DNA of 64,000 nucleotides from Neospora caninum Liverpool. Its lineage: Eukaryota; Apicomplexa; Conoidasida; Eucoccidiorida; Sarcocystidae. Below are positions 23,856 through 47,847 of this stretch, in pieces. Every line of letters starts with the position of its first letter. Positions within the stretch are counted from its first letter, which is position 1. Under the pieces are notes generated by a model that saw nothing but the letters and a program-made list of their open reading frames with translations, was not told the origin of the DNA and made no database searches. The DNA is taken from the NCBI RefSeq assembly GCF_000208865.1, contig NC_018390.1, positions 1,474,790 to 1,538,789 on the forward strand, read 5' to 3'. Position numbers and translations under genes: made by a program.

Positions 23856-25735
23856 GCTGGGTTCTTTTTTATCGCCAAAAAGGGTCCGATGGGCGAAGCA
23901 AGATGGCAGGAGAAAGGAGGGGACAGGCAGGAATTGGAGAGGAAGAGAGAGAGGGTGAGGGGAGAAAAAAGCCGAGAGAGGGGGGGCCGTGGGGGGAGGA
24001 TAGGAGAAGAAAAGAAAGACCGAGACTGGAGAGGCGGAAAACGAAAAACGGAGACGAAGGAGACAAGAGGCTTCTGCGTTTCGACCAGCTACACAGAAGA
24101 CGAAACACAACAATTCCAACAGAACGAAGAGGCAAAGAGGCAGAAGAAAAAGAAGAGAATGAAAGAGATAGAAAAGATAGACGAGGAAGGAGAGAAAGGA
24201 GAGAAAGAAGAAGAGAAAGGCAAAGAAGAGCAGCTTTTGAGGCAAGCGACTGCCGAACAGAAGAGAAGATGCACAAGGAGTAAGGGAGAGGAGGTACGAA
24301 AACAAAAAGGTTGAGAGACCGGAAACTCCGTTTTTTAGAGGCGACGTGCGATCGCCCTGAACAACTCTGGGGCGAAAAGGGAGGCATGAATCGGACGAGA
24401 AAGAAGGAAGTGACAAGAGGAATTTCCGATGCCTCCACGAACCACCAGATGTCGTTTTCGAGGCAATTGGAGGGGAGAATAGTTCACCCCACAGCCACGA
24501 GAGGACGTCCTCAAGAAAAAACTGTCTGCTGTCTCTCGTTCCCCTCTTTTTCTCCACGGCTCTCCCTCTCCTAGCGAAGCGAGCGGTGGACTGGTGTCGC
24601 GTTTCCCTTCCGAAAGGCTCTCTTTTTGCGAAACGCGCATGCAGAGAGACTGAAGCTGTCGCTCGCTGACAGCCCGATCCGCCGTCAGGCACTCTCTGCC
24701 TTTCTCTCTTCACCTTCTTTCCTCCTTTGTCCTCGGGTTCGCCTTTACAGTGGACCGTTTGGTGAAAGAGAGGAACGACGCGAAACACAGAGAAAGAACA
24801 CGAGATTGCTGTGTGTGTTTTGTGACATCTCCGTGGACATCAACGCGCAAAGTAGGTAGGACGAGCAACGTAGGTTTTGTACATCGAGACGCTCTTGCGT
24901 ACATCCTTTCCTTTGTCTTCTTTCTGCCTTTCCGTCTCGTCTTGTTTTGTCGCATTTCGTCTTTTTTCTGAAAAGCCGAGAAGTCCTCCCTCAGCAACCT
25001 CCGCACAAGGCCCTGAGCTGGATGTGCTGTCGCGTTGTGTCGTCCGCCGCCACCCCGCGACTTCCGTTCGTTGTCTTCTTTCTTTCGTCTTTTTTCTCTC
25101 CTTCCTTCTCGCGTTTTTTCTCTTCTACAAACAACCAAACACGTGCCCTAAAGAGGGATACCCCTCCTGGCTGTCCACCACTCCCCTTTTTCCTTTTCGC
25201 CACCGGTGTCTTCGCGCACACCGCGCGAGACGTTTTGTCTCGGTTGATCGTACCTGTGTCTTTCTCTTTCTCTTGAGGAATTCCCTTGTTCTTCTTCCGC
25301 GCCCCCAGAGTCGCCGGAGACTGGAACGAACCAAAAGCGGCCGCGGAGACAATCGCGCTGGCGAGGGGAGACAGGCCCTCTCGAGATCGGAGACGTCGGC
25401 GAATGCCTCCGAAAGAGACAAAGAGGATCGCAACGAGAAAAGAGCTCTCTTTATCAATGTATACATGCTCCTCCATACAATATATCTATGCAACGATGGT
25501 GCGTAATGCGACAACGAGCTAGCAACCAAGAAAAGCACACCGTTTCTGTGTATCAGTCTGTCTAGCTCTCTCTCTGTCCATTTTATCTATGATCAGAGGC
25601 AAGTGGACAGAGAGGAGGTGAGGCCTTCGTTTTCTCGTTCCATCATGGATGGCAGTGTCCCCTTTAGCTTGAACAGTTCTTCGCACGGGAGCCTGTGGAA
25701 TGCTGTGGGCGCCCGTGGCCGAGGATAGATAGAAA
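23856..25735. promoter_or_regulatory. Shared bidirectional promoter region between LTN1 and the RecQ helicase
   Basis: The ATGs of LTN1 (minus, 23855) and the helicase (plus, 25736) lie 1.88 kb apart, head to head, with no other gene between. The region must hold both promoters and 5' leaders. From about 23915 to 24240 the minus strand is strongly pyrimidine-rich (the likely LTN1 leader), and from about 25040 to 25290 the plus strand is pyrimidine-rich (the helicase side). No TATA box or precise start site can be assigned by eye. Confidence 0.5.
23915..24240 (-). promoter_or_regulatory. CU-rich 5' leader or promoter tract of LTN1
   Basis: Read on the minus strand, this is a nearly pure C/T tract with CTTTCTCTTC-like units just upstream of the LTN1 ATG. 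It keeps the listerin frame open without an upstream ATG. Its role as a transcribed leader is inferred. Confidence 0.5.
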
Positions 25736-38742
<13,007 letters not shown>

Positions 38743-39966
38743 ACAGCGCGAAGCACTGCTCACTGTCGCGGCAATCCACGGGAAGAGGGGCGCGGGTGCG
38801 CGTCGTGGAGGTTTTGTTCACGGGAGGCTCTGAATCAGGCTCGCGAAGAGGAGTCGTTTTGTAGCGGTCAGATCGGGAAAGAAAAGGAGAACCACGAGGC
38901 TGGGCGGTGACATAGACCGCTTCCGGAACCTTGTCGTGACAAGGATGGAAAAGCTAGATCTGTTTTGGTACCTCCTCCACGCTTTCTCTGCTGCGGCACA
39001 CCGCCGTAGACCGGAAGAACGTCCATCTGTCCCTATGTTTGTTGTTTCCTGAGAAGATGGAGGGAAAAGGAGAACGTGTCCCACAGAGTGCCGGCAGAAA
39101 ACAGCTTCGCGATGCAGGATATGTCATCAAGAATGTGTCGGGCAAGAGCGTTTTTAGCGTTTCTAACACGTCTTCCAAGTTTTGCACATGACGTCGGTCC
39201 GAACCGGCGACGGCCAGGATTTATCTGATCACACAATGGTCCCCACGTTTGTACCCTGGGCACGTTGTTCAAAAAGCGAAGAGCTACGTTTCTCTAAATC
39301 GCCATGCGGCCCACAGTCGACAACCTCGTCTTTCTTGGCACTCTCTTTCCTTTTCACGCGTCTCTGCATTCCTTCAAAGAGCAATCCCGGCTCACGAAAA
39401 CGCCGACAGGAAGAGCTACCCATATGTCCATGCGTGTGTTTTTTCAGTGTGTGAAGGCCTGGCGAAGACGCCGACAGCAGTGAAGTTAAAGATGGGAAAC
39501 CTCTGGTTTTTCGCTCGACATTTTATAAAGAGTCAGCGGGGCTCTGCCCACCTCGATGGGTGCCGCTGGACGCCGATCTGTTGTTTGGAAAGCAGACGGT
39601 TTCGGGGAAACATGGCGATGGTTTGGCAACTCCCTCTGATGCGGTATATGTTCACCTGTCTTCTTCGCTTTTGGCGAGCACTCTTTGTTGTACAAGAGGG
39701 CCAGGGCGTGTGTTGACTGGATTTTTCACGCCTGGAACCGGAAATTTGAAACCAACGACTCAGTTGTCTTTCTTTTCAGTCGAACCGTAATTGCGAGTGT
39801 GGCGACGCTTGCAGAGAACAGCGCAGAGTGAAGTTCGCTTCTCCCGCACTTGGGGAGTTAAACAGCCTCACGGTCAACAAGGCAGATGCATCACTGGTGC
39901 ACCACCGAATGGTCCGCACGTTCATAAAGTCACGCATCCAGGGAACTATCTCTTAGATATACATGT

Positions 39967-39970
<4 letters not shown>

Positions 39971-40006
<36 letters not shown>
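39971..40006. repeat. (TA)n microsatellite, intergenic
   Basis: Eighteen uninterrupted AT units between the helicase and TNPO3. Confidence 0.9.
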
Positions 40007-40010
<4 letters not shown>

Positions 40011-40649
40011 CACTGCATGCGTACGCGTTTCCTCTGTGAGAATGAGGGTTCCTCGCTGTTGACCTGACGGCTTCCCGACAGAGAGGCCTGTGTTACCTGG
40101 ACTGTGGGCGTGTGCGTCCGGCGCATGCAGAAATGGTTACTCAAGTGTGGATTCAGACGCAATTGCCGGAACGGTGTGCATTATACTTCCCCCATACACA
40201 GGCACCTCATCAGCAGTGGACTGGCGGAGCATCTGCTCGATGCGTAGCATTTTCCCAGGCCATCTGCAACGCCGTTTCCAAGCGGTATTCAACCGCTGTC
40301 GCCCTCATTTGCCTTTACCGAGAAGACTGACAAAAATGCTTAGCTGGTTCGCGAGCTTAGTCCTTGCGGTCACACGCGGAGCTCTGTAGGTGGATCTTAG
40401 CGAAAACGAAACAAAAAAGAAGGGACTTGCAAGCAACCGCAGAGGCCTTCCTCGACGTGCAGGAATCGGGTCTTGTAGACTACATCTCCCACTGCCTCAG
40501 AACACGCGAAATGAAAAGAACTTCTCTGGACCATACAAACGAACGTGTAGATACATCTACACGTATATGCGCATTTACTGTAGTCACGGCGCTAGTGACG
40601 TACACATATAGCACCTTGATCTGTGCCCAAGCTGCTTGAATACACAGAA

Positions 40650-40671
40650 TTATATATATATATATATATAT
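40650..40671. repeat. (TA)n microsatellite, intergenic
   Basis: Eleven TA units upstream of TNPO3. Confidence 0.85.
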
Positions 40672-41999
40672 GTGATGTACACAGAGGTTGGCATTTAGAC
40701 GTATGAATGTATGAAAAGGCTGTCGGACAGGACAGTTGCTTGACTCCTTCCTTCCTGGGCTGGTTTCTTTCTTGTTTTGTCGTTTTGCGTCGGGGCGAGA
40801 TTACCTTGTTTCGAGTTCGTCCCGTTCACAACAAGGCATGCCCTTAAAAGCGGCGCTGACAATGCATCTGGCCAGTCTCACTGCTGAAGCGTTCCGCACT
40901 GCCTTGGGTTATCCGCCCATGTCTCTGCATGTACTTTATATATAACATAGATATACGTATACATACATATACATACATATACATCTACATATATCTATTC
41001 ATATATATATGCATATACGCACACGCATAAATATTCGTATGTAATGTACAGGTGTATCATCTGTACTTCTTCTGTTCATGAGTATTCAACAGTAGAGGTT
41101 CTTTCAGTGCAGGGAAAGGAAAAAGTGGATCCTTCACTTTTCAGCGCAGGGAGTTTGAATTTGTTTGTCAGTTTTCTTGCAAGAACAGGAGCCGGCGAAT
41201 GCTCTAGTGCACGTCTCCTCCTCATATCGCGCGTCCGTCGGGAGACACCAGGGGGCGTGGCGCTCGGGTGCATGCAGTTATTTTCGCGGTGCTCGCATTG
41301 GCCCTCCTGGCGATTCCTTGATTTTCGCTTTGTCTCTTTTCTGCCCCGAAAAACTCATTCAGGAAAGAAAAGCAAATCTTGTTTTTGAGGAGGAGTCGCC
41401 GTGCACACGGGCAACTGTGGGTCCGGGAATCGGAGACACACACCGTTTTTGAAGGTGCCAGGTTCCGCGTTTTTTTCCCTTTTCCGTCCGTTATTTCCCT
41501 CCAATTGAGTGTCTTTCCCTCCCAACACACAGTCGGCGGTCTCTGCTCTCTGTCGGGCCTTCCCCTGGCCAAGGCAATCGTTGTTTTGTCTGGACAAGTG
41601 TAGCCGTAAATTTTTATTTTCCCTGCTCAATTGTTTAGATGCAGGGCGGGTGACCAGTGCGCCGTTCGGTCGTCGCATCCGCTTCTTCTGGCCCTCGTCC
41701 TTGACCGTTTCTTCTCCTTGTCTCCCTTCTCTTCTACTTCGTTTCCTTCAACTTTTTAGTCAACCCAGGGACGCGTAAGGAGGGCCGGGAAGGCGCTCTG
41801 GCGTCTGCTCTTTTCAGCCGAGGAAAGCGCGCGCCGTGCCTGCCCTCGTCTCGGGGATATCCTCTCTCTTGTCATTTCGTCGCCGCTTTCATCCCTCTTT
41901 CTCTGGAGTCCGAGAGAAAGTTCCGACATCTCGCTTTCCTTTGGGCCACAGGTTCCTTGTCCCGTACAAACTCGCGTCCTTTCGCCCGCCCCTTCCCAC

Positions 42000-42190
42000 T
42001 GCCGCACCTCTACCCTTTTGCTTCACCTCCCTCGCTCTCTTTCTTGTTCTCCCTCTTGTTCTCTCTCTTGTTCCCTCTCGGTTTTCCCTCTTCTCCCTTG
42101 TTCTCTCTCTCGGTCTTCCCTCTTCTCTCTCGGTTTTTCCTCCTCTCTCTTGTTCTCTCTCGGCTCCCCCTCTCTCTCTCTCTATCGTGT
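42000..42190 (+). promoter_or_regulatory. CU-rich 5' leader of TNPO3
   Basis: Almost pure pyrimidine sequence made of imperfect CTCTCTTGTTCTC and CTCGGTTTTCC units ending about 135 bases before the ATG at 42327. It resembles a decayed minisatellite. Whether it is transcribed leader or core promoter cannot be told from sequence alone. Confidence 0.55.
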
Positions 42191-42326
42191 TCTCGGATTC
42201 CCTCTGCGCTGCGGTCACTGTTACTCTCCGGCTGGCTACCCCCCTGTTGCTTCCGTCTTCCTCTCCGCTCTGCATTCCTGTCGACGCTTCGTTTCTTCCT
42301 TTTCTCTCGCCACTTTCTCCGTCGCC

Positions 42327-45300
42327 ATGGCGTTTCACCAGAGCTCTGCAAGTCCTGAGGGTGGACAGGGCGACGTCGTGCAGATGCTGGAGACGCTCTA
42401 TTGCAGCGCCGACCCTCACGCGCGTCGTCAGGCGGACATCTGGCTGAGGCACTGGCAAAAGTCTTCCGAAGCGTGGGCTCTGTCGATGGAGATGCTGCTG
42501 CAGTACGCCCAGACTCCCGCTCCGGCCCAGTCTCCCGTCCTCAGCGACGAGGCAGTCTACTTCCTCAGTCAGACGCTGCGTACGAAAACGATGTTCGATT
42601 TCCACCAACTCCCCGCCGCTTCCCACGAGGTTCTCTGCTCACAGGTCATCCGTCTCCTTCAGAGCTTCACAGCTCCGGCGCCGCATGCAGACGCCAGTGC
42701 CGCCGACACGCCTGCTTCGACCGCTGGGCCGCCGCCTGCTGCTGGCCCTTCGGCGAACGCTCAGAGGGACAGGCACCGCGCCGCCGTCACGCAGCTCTCT
42801 CTCTGTCTCGCAGACCTCGCGCTGCAGACGGCTGACAAGTGGGAGACGCCGGTTCAGGTGATTCTCCAGGCGTTTCCCCTCGCCTTGCCGTCCGCGGCGG
42901 GCGGGGCGCCTGGCCTGCAGCCTGGCGACACGCGAGGCCACACGACGGCTCTCCTGCTTCTTCTCCTGCGGCACCTGGCGGAGGAAAGCACGAGTCGGCG
43001 CGTCATGGCCGACGAGACGGTGCGCCGTCAGCACCTCGCCAACATGGCGAAGGCTGCCTCGACGGTCATGCAGACGTTGCTCGATCTCCGGCAGCGTGTC
43101 CGCGACACGAAGCAGAGCCTCGAGACAAAGAGTCTCCAGTCGTCCGAAGGCGAGGCGCGAGCGGCGCTCCTCGCCGCCATCGCCATCAACGACTCTCTCC
43201 TGCGGGCGATCCTCTCATGCTGGCGCGTGTGGCTGCCCTTCCTCCAACCTCTCACAGCCGGCGAGGGCGACGAGGCCGCGCGCCAAGACAGCGCAGGCCT
43301 GTCGCTTCACCGGGAGCTTGGCGACGCGACGCGCGCTCGCGAGCAGCAGGCGAGTCTCGCCCTCGTCTTCTCAGACTGCCTGGAAGTTCTCGCCTCGCCG
43401 CGTCAGACCCCCGCGTCTGCGGCCTCGTACCCGAGTTCGAGCGGCGACGAAGACGCGCACGAAGCCGCGGCGAGCTGCGTTCTCCGCCTGCTCAAGTCGG
43501 TCACGTCGGCGACGCAGGAACTCCGTTCGCGCCTCCTCCGCCTGCAGAAAGAAGTGGCCCAGGCGCAGCCTGAGCAGCCGGGAGCCCCCACGCTTTCCTC
43601 GGCCTTCTCGCCGCCCGCGCCGGAGGTCTTCGCGCATGCACTCCGCGAGACGGAGACGCGGTTGAAGACGGCCGAAGCGTTTGAGCTCCAGCTCCTGCAG
43701 GAAATCCTCGCGCGGTGCGTTGGGCCTTTGCGTGGACGGCTGCTGGCGGCGCTTCAGCGCAGTGAAGACGAGGCCTCAGGGGCGTTCGAGGACGACTTCG
43801 AGGCGATGCAAACGCTCACGACTCTCGCGCGCGTATACGCGGGCGTGGGCATCTTCCTGATTCCCGCACTCGTCCGTCGAAGCCACAAGGACGCGCAGCT
43901 GCAGGAACTCGTTCACCTGTTGATGAAGATTTCCGAGTCTCCCCGGACGCGCGGGATGGTCTCCCACGGGCTGGAGGCGACGGACGCCGGAGCCGACGAC
44001 GAGGAGGGCGAGGAAGAGGCGCTCCTCGTGATTGAGGAGCCGATGCGGTTCTGGATGAAGCTCGCAGAGGCCGCGCACCGCGCGGAGACAGCCCTCGCTG
44101 CCTGCGCGGTGCGGGGCGAGACGAAGGGGGACGGCGCGGGAGGTGCGAGCCAGAAGGCCTCGCTGACTGATCGGGCCCTCGACGCGGAAGGACCGCTTCC
44201 CGAGGACGCGCGTCAGTCGATCGATGCGCTCAAGGAAGTGTACACGCACCTCCTGCGCGAGTGTCTCCTGCAGCTCACCATGCCGAAGCGGGTCGCGGAC
44301 TCGGCCCTCTCGGGGGACTACGACGCGTACCGGCGCGCCTTGCTGGACTGCGTGGAAGACTGCGCCTTGCTGCTGTCAGCCGAGCGCGGGAGCCTGGTCG
44401 CGATTGACCATCTGCAGCAGCTGCGTCAGCGGCAGGAGGCAGAGCTGCAGCGCATGTCTTCGCTCTCGCCTTCCGCCGCCGAGCTCCAGCAACGGCAGGA
44501 ACGCCTGCTCGAGGGCGCTCTCGTCGGCCTAGCCAAGCTGTGCAGCCTCGACACAGATTTCGCGGTGCTCAAGCAGCATCTCCAGGCTCCACTCGGCGCC
44601 GTCAGCGAGGTGCTGGGGACGGAGACCTTTCCCGCACACTCCCTACCGCTTCTCCACACGACCGTCTTTGCACGGATCGCCGCCATCGACTTGCTGAAGC
44701 AACTCCTCGTACCCCTCGTCGACGATGCCGCCTCCCTCCAGCAGGCGCTGCAGATGCTCGTGCGGCAACTGCTCACACAGCCCAAGGCTGCCGCAGGCGG
44801 AGACAGAGCAGAAGACGAACGCCAGGCGATGATCCAGAACCTCCACGTCAATGCCGCCCGAGCGGTCCGACAGCTGTGCATTGCCGCAAACGCCTCTGCT
44901 CTCCACCCTCCCCTTGTCAACGAACTCGTCAACCTCACCATTGCCCTTGCCAATGTCAACGCAGATGAAGATGTAAGACCACAGCCCCTTGTGCCTCTCT
45001 GTCTTCACCATTTACAGTCTCTGTCTCCACCATTTACAGTTCTATACATAATATATATATGTATATATATATATATACATGTGAATACGCTGCTCTTTAG
45101 TCTGTGTCTGAAGATCATCAGTCCCACCAAACGTTTATCAGCGTACAATCGTGAGACGACGCAACTGCTAAACAATCGTAGAAGCGGTGTTATCATAGTC
45201 TGATGCTCTTTATATTCGTCCGTGTGGAGTTTCCGTGACCCCGTCCGATGGCGGCCTAGCTCCGGTGTCTCCGTTTCTCGTCCTGCTTCTTCGCGCGCTG

Positions 45301-45739
45301 CGTGTTCTTGCCATTTTCGCGGTTCTGTCGCAGCGTCTTTGTCTCCTTTCGCGGTGCCTGTCGCGCGCAGGTGCACATGTTCGTCTTGGAGGGCGTCTCT
45401 GCTGTGGCGAGCAAAATGGAAGACACGGCCACGTTCCTCAGCGTACGTCCATTTCCAAAAGAGGCAACGGAACCAGCGGCTCGCAAAAGAACTCGTTAAA
45501 CTCTGTTCGTCTATAAGCCGATCGGTGCTGATGCGTCGCAGTGTTGGCAGCCACATATGGCCTCTTGCGGCGATCTGCGGTGCTAGAAACTGTCGATCTT
45601 TCCTTTGCTGTTAGCTCCCTTTGCGACTTCCAGCTGCCATACTACTCTTCTACCAAACACGGCCCTCTATACAGATGCTATCGCTATGCTCACACATGCG
45701 CCACATACACATACAGTTTATTCATACATATCTTGTTTA

Positions 45740-45774
<35 letters not shown>

Positions 45775-47771
45775 TGACTTGTATAGACTTGGAGTGCATA
45801 CGAGTATGTCTCTCTACGAGTTAACTGAATGTCCGCATTTCAGGCGTTTCTATGTGTAGTTGAATGATGCCTTTTACGTCCTTGCGGGAGTTATCTTTGG
45901 AGACACCTTTTCTGTTGTTCAGGTTTTGGAGGCTCTGTGTAAGCCTGCGATTGCTGGTCTCCAGCAATCAGAGACGAACGAAGCGGCCATCTGCCAGCAC
46001 CTCGACTGTCTCGCCGTCATCTTGAGGTCAGTCTTTCACGTCCTTCCCCAGTCTCTTCGTTTGTCTTGGCGCCCTAAACCCCGTCTCTCCCCGTGCCCTC
46101 GAGTCCCCCAATCCCCTTCGTCGCCAGTGTTTCTCTCTTCGTCCCACATTCACATTCGTGTTCTCTCGGAAACGTTTCTCCGTCTCGTGCGGCCAGTGCA
46201 TGCCTTCCCTCGTCGCCGGGGGCGTGTGCGGTGTGTCTTTCCGCTCTCTCTTTGCGCGCTTGGCTTTAGCGCCGCTCATCGGGTCCACTCGGATCCGTTG
46301 CCTTCCTTTTCACGGTTTTCCCGCGGTTTCTTCTGCTTTCGCCAGAGACGCAGTGTGTCCCGGCGCCTCCGCCCAGTCGGCGGCTTCGCCTGGAGGCGAG
46401 AGACACCTGCGCGTCGCGGCCTTCATCACGTCCTCGCTCTGGCCACTCTTGCGAGCCCAGCTGGAGAAACTTCCCTCGCACCAGCGAATCGTCGAGAAGT
46501 CTCTGCGGTGTCTGAAGCATGCAGTCCGATGCGCCGGCGACGGCTTTAAGCCTCTCCTCCCAGACTTCCTCGCCCTCCTCGAAAAGAATGCTCAGCTCTG
46601 TCTTCACTGCACGTACCTCTACGCGGCCGAGTGGCTAGCCATGCAGTTTGGCAAAGACGAACAGTACCAGCAGGCTCTCATGGTAGGCGTCAAAAAAGCA
46701 CGGCACGACTGCGCTCTGTGTTGGGGAACTGACGCGTGCATGCATCGCGCTCCAGGGATGTTCACGAGCGCGAAGAGAGCGGTCGGAAGTGAAGCGAGAC
46801 ACATCGGCGTTAGCGGCGTTTTCCGCAAAACCACGCTTTTCTCCATCTCTGGAGGGTGCACAAATCGCTGGATGCACGTGTGAAGGAGTCAATGCACACA
46901 GATCCAAGCACGCAGAGAGGGACACGGATCTCTCTTCACAGACTAGGATGTATCTGAAAATAGCCCGCATACATTTGCACAACTTATATTTCTCTACGAG
47001 GTAATATATATATATATATTGATATATATATATATATATATGTATATTGTTGCTTTGTAGGACTGGTGCGTGTATGTGTAACGCATGACGCCTTTCAGGT
47101 GTTTTTGAGGCGAAATCGAAGGCCTCGTTTCTTCTTGTTTTCCGTGTTTCCAGCATCTCTTCCGCCAACTGAGCACTCACGCCCTCAAAGCCATCCAGGA
47201 ACAGGTGAGGCGCGACGTGTTTTTTCTCTCGCGATTTTCAGTCTGGGGCCTTCACGTTCTTCCGCTGTGTCTGCCGGTCGCGTCTGGCTACTTGAGTCTC
47301 CAGCACAGAGGGGATTCTGTCTTCTTGAAATTCTCTTTTACCGCTCATTTCCGAAACCGCTTTTCGCGTCGACAACGCTCCAACCCTTCCCTTGCGTCTG
47401 TGCCACGTCTCGTGCGGCCGCATGCACAAGTCGATTTTGCATGCACCTCTTTCATTTGTTCGGCGCTTTCCTCGCTCAGGGCCCAAACGTCGATGCATGC
47501 TGCGACCTTGTCGAGGACTGCTACGGAATGGTTAACCGGTACATCCGGTACTGCCCGCTCCTCGTCAGTCTCTCGCCATCCACAATTCAGCAGGTAAGCC
47601 CAGACCCGCGCCGAAAAGCTGCAGATGCACGCGCATTTTTACGTGGACACTCACCGTCATAGCTGCCTGCCTACACATCTCTATACAACGATACAAATAT
47701 GCATACCTATATGTATATACATATATATATGTATATATGTATATATGTATATATATATATATATGTATATA

Positions 47772-47847
<76 letters not shown>

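Larger units (their letters stand above)
38743..42326. other. Intergenic region between the helicase and TNPO3, no gene recognised
   Basis: It follows the helicase stop and precedes the TNPO3 ATG on the same strand. Open stretches in all frames are short and unrelated to known families. It contains TA microsatellites at 39971-40006 and 40650-40671 and an ATACAT-rich tract near 40940-41040. From about 41690 the + strand becomes pyrimidine-rich and leads into the TNPO3 start. Expected contents are the helicase 3' UTR and the TNPO3 promoter and leader. Confidence 0.55.

Noticed and set aside
23856..24788. An N-terminal extension of LTN1 of about 310 codons
   Set aside because: The frame is open but has no ATG before 23855. 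The translated part is Phe/Leu/Ser low complexity expected from a pyrimidine-rich leader.
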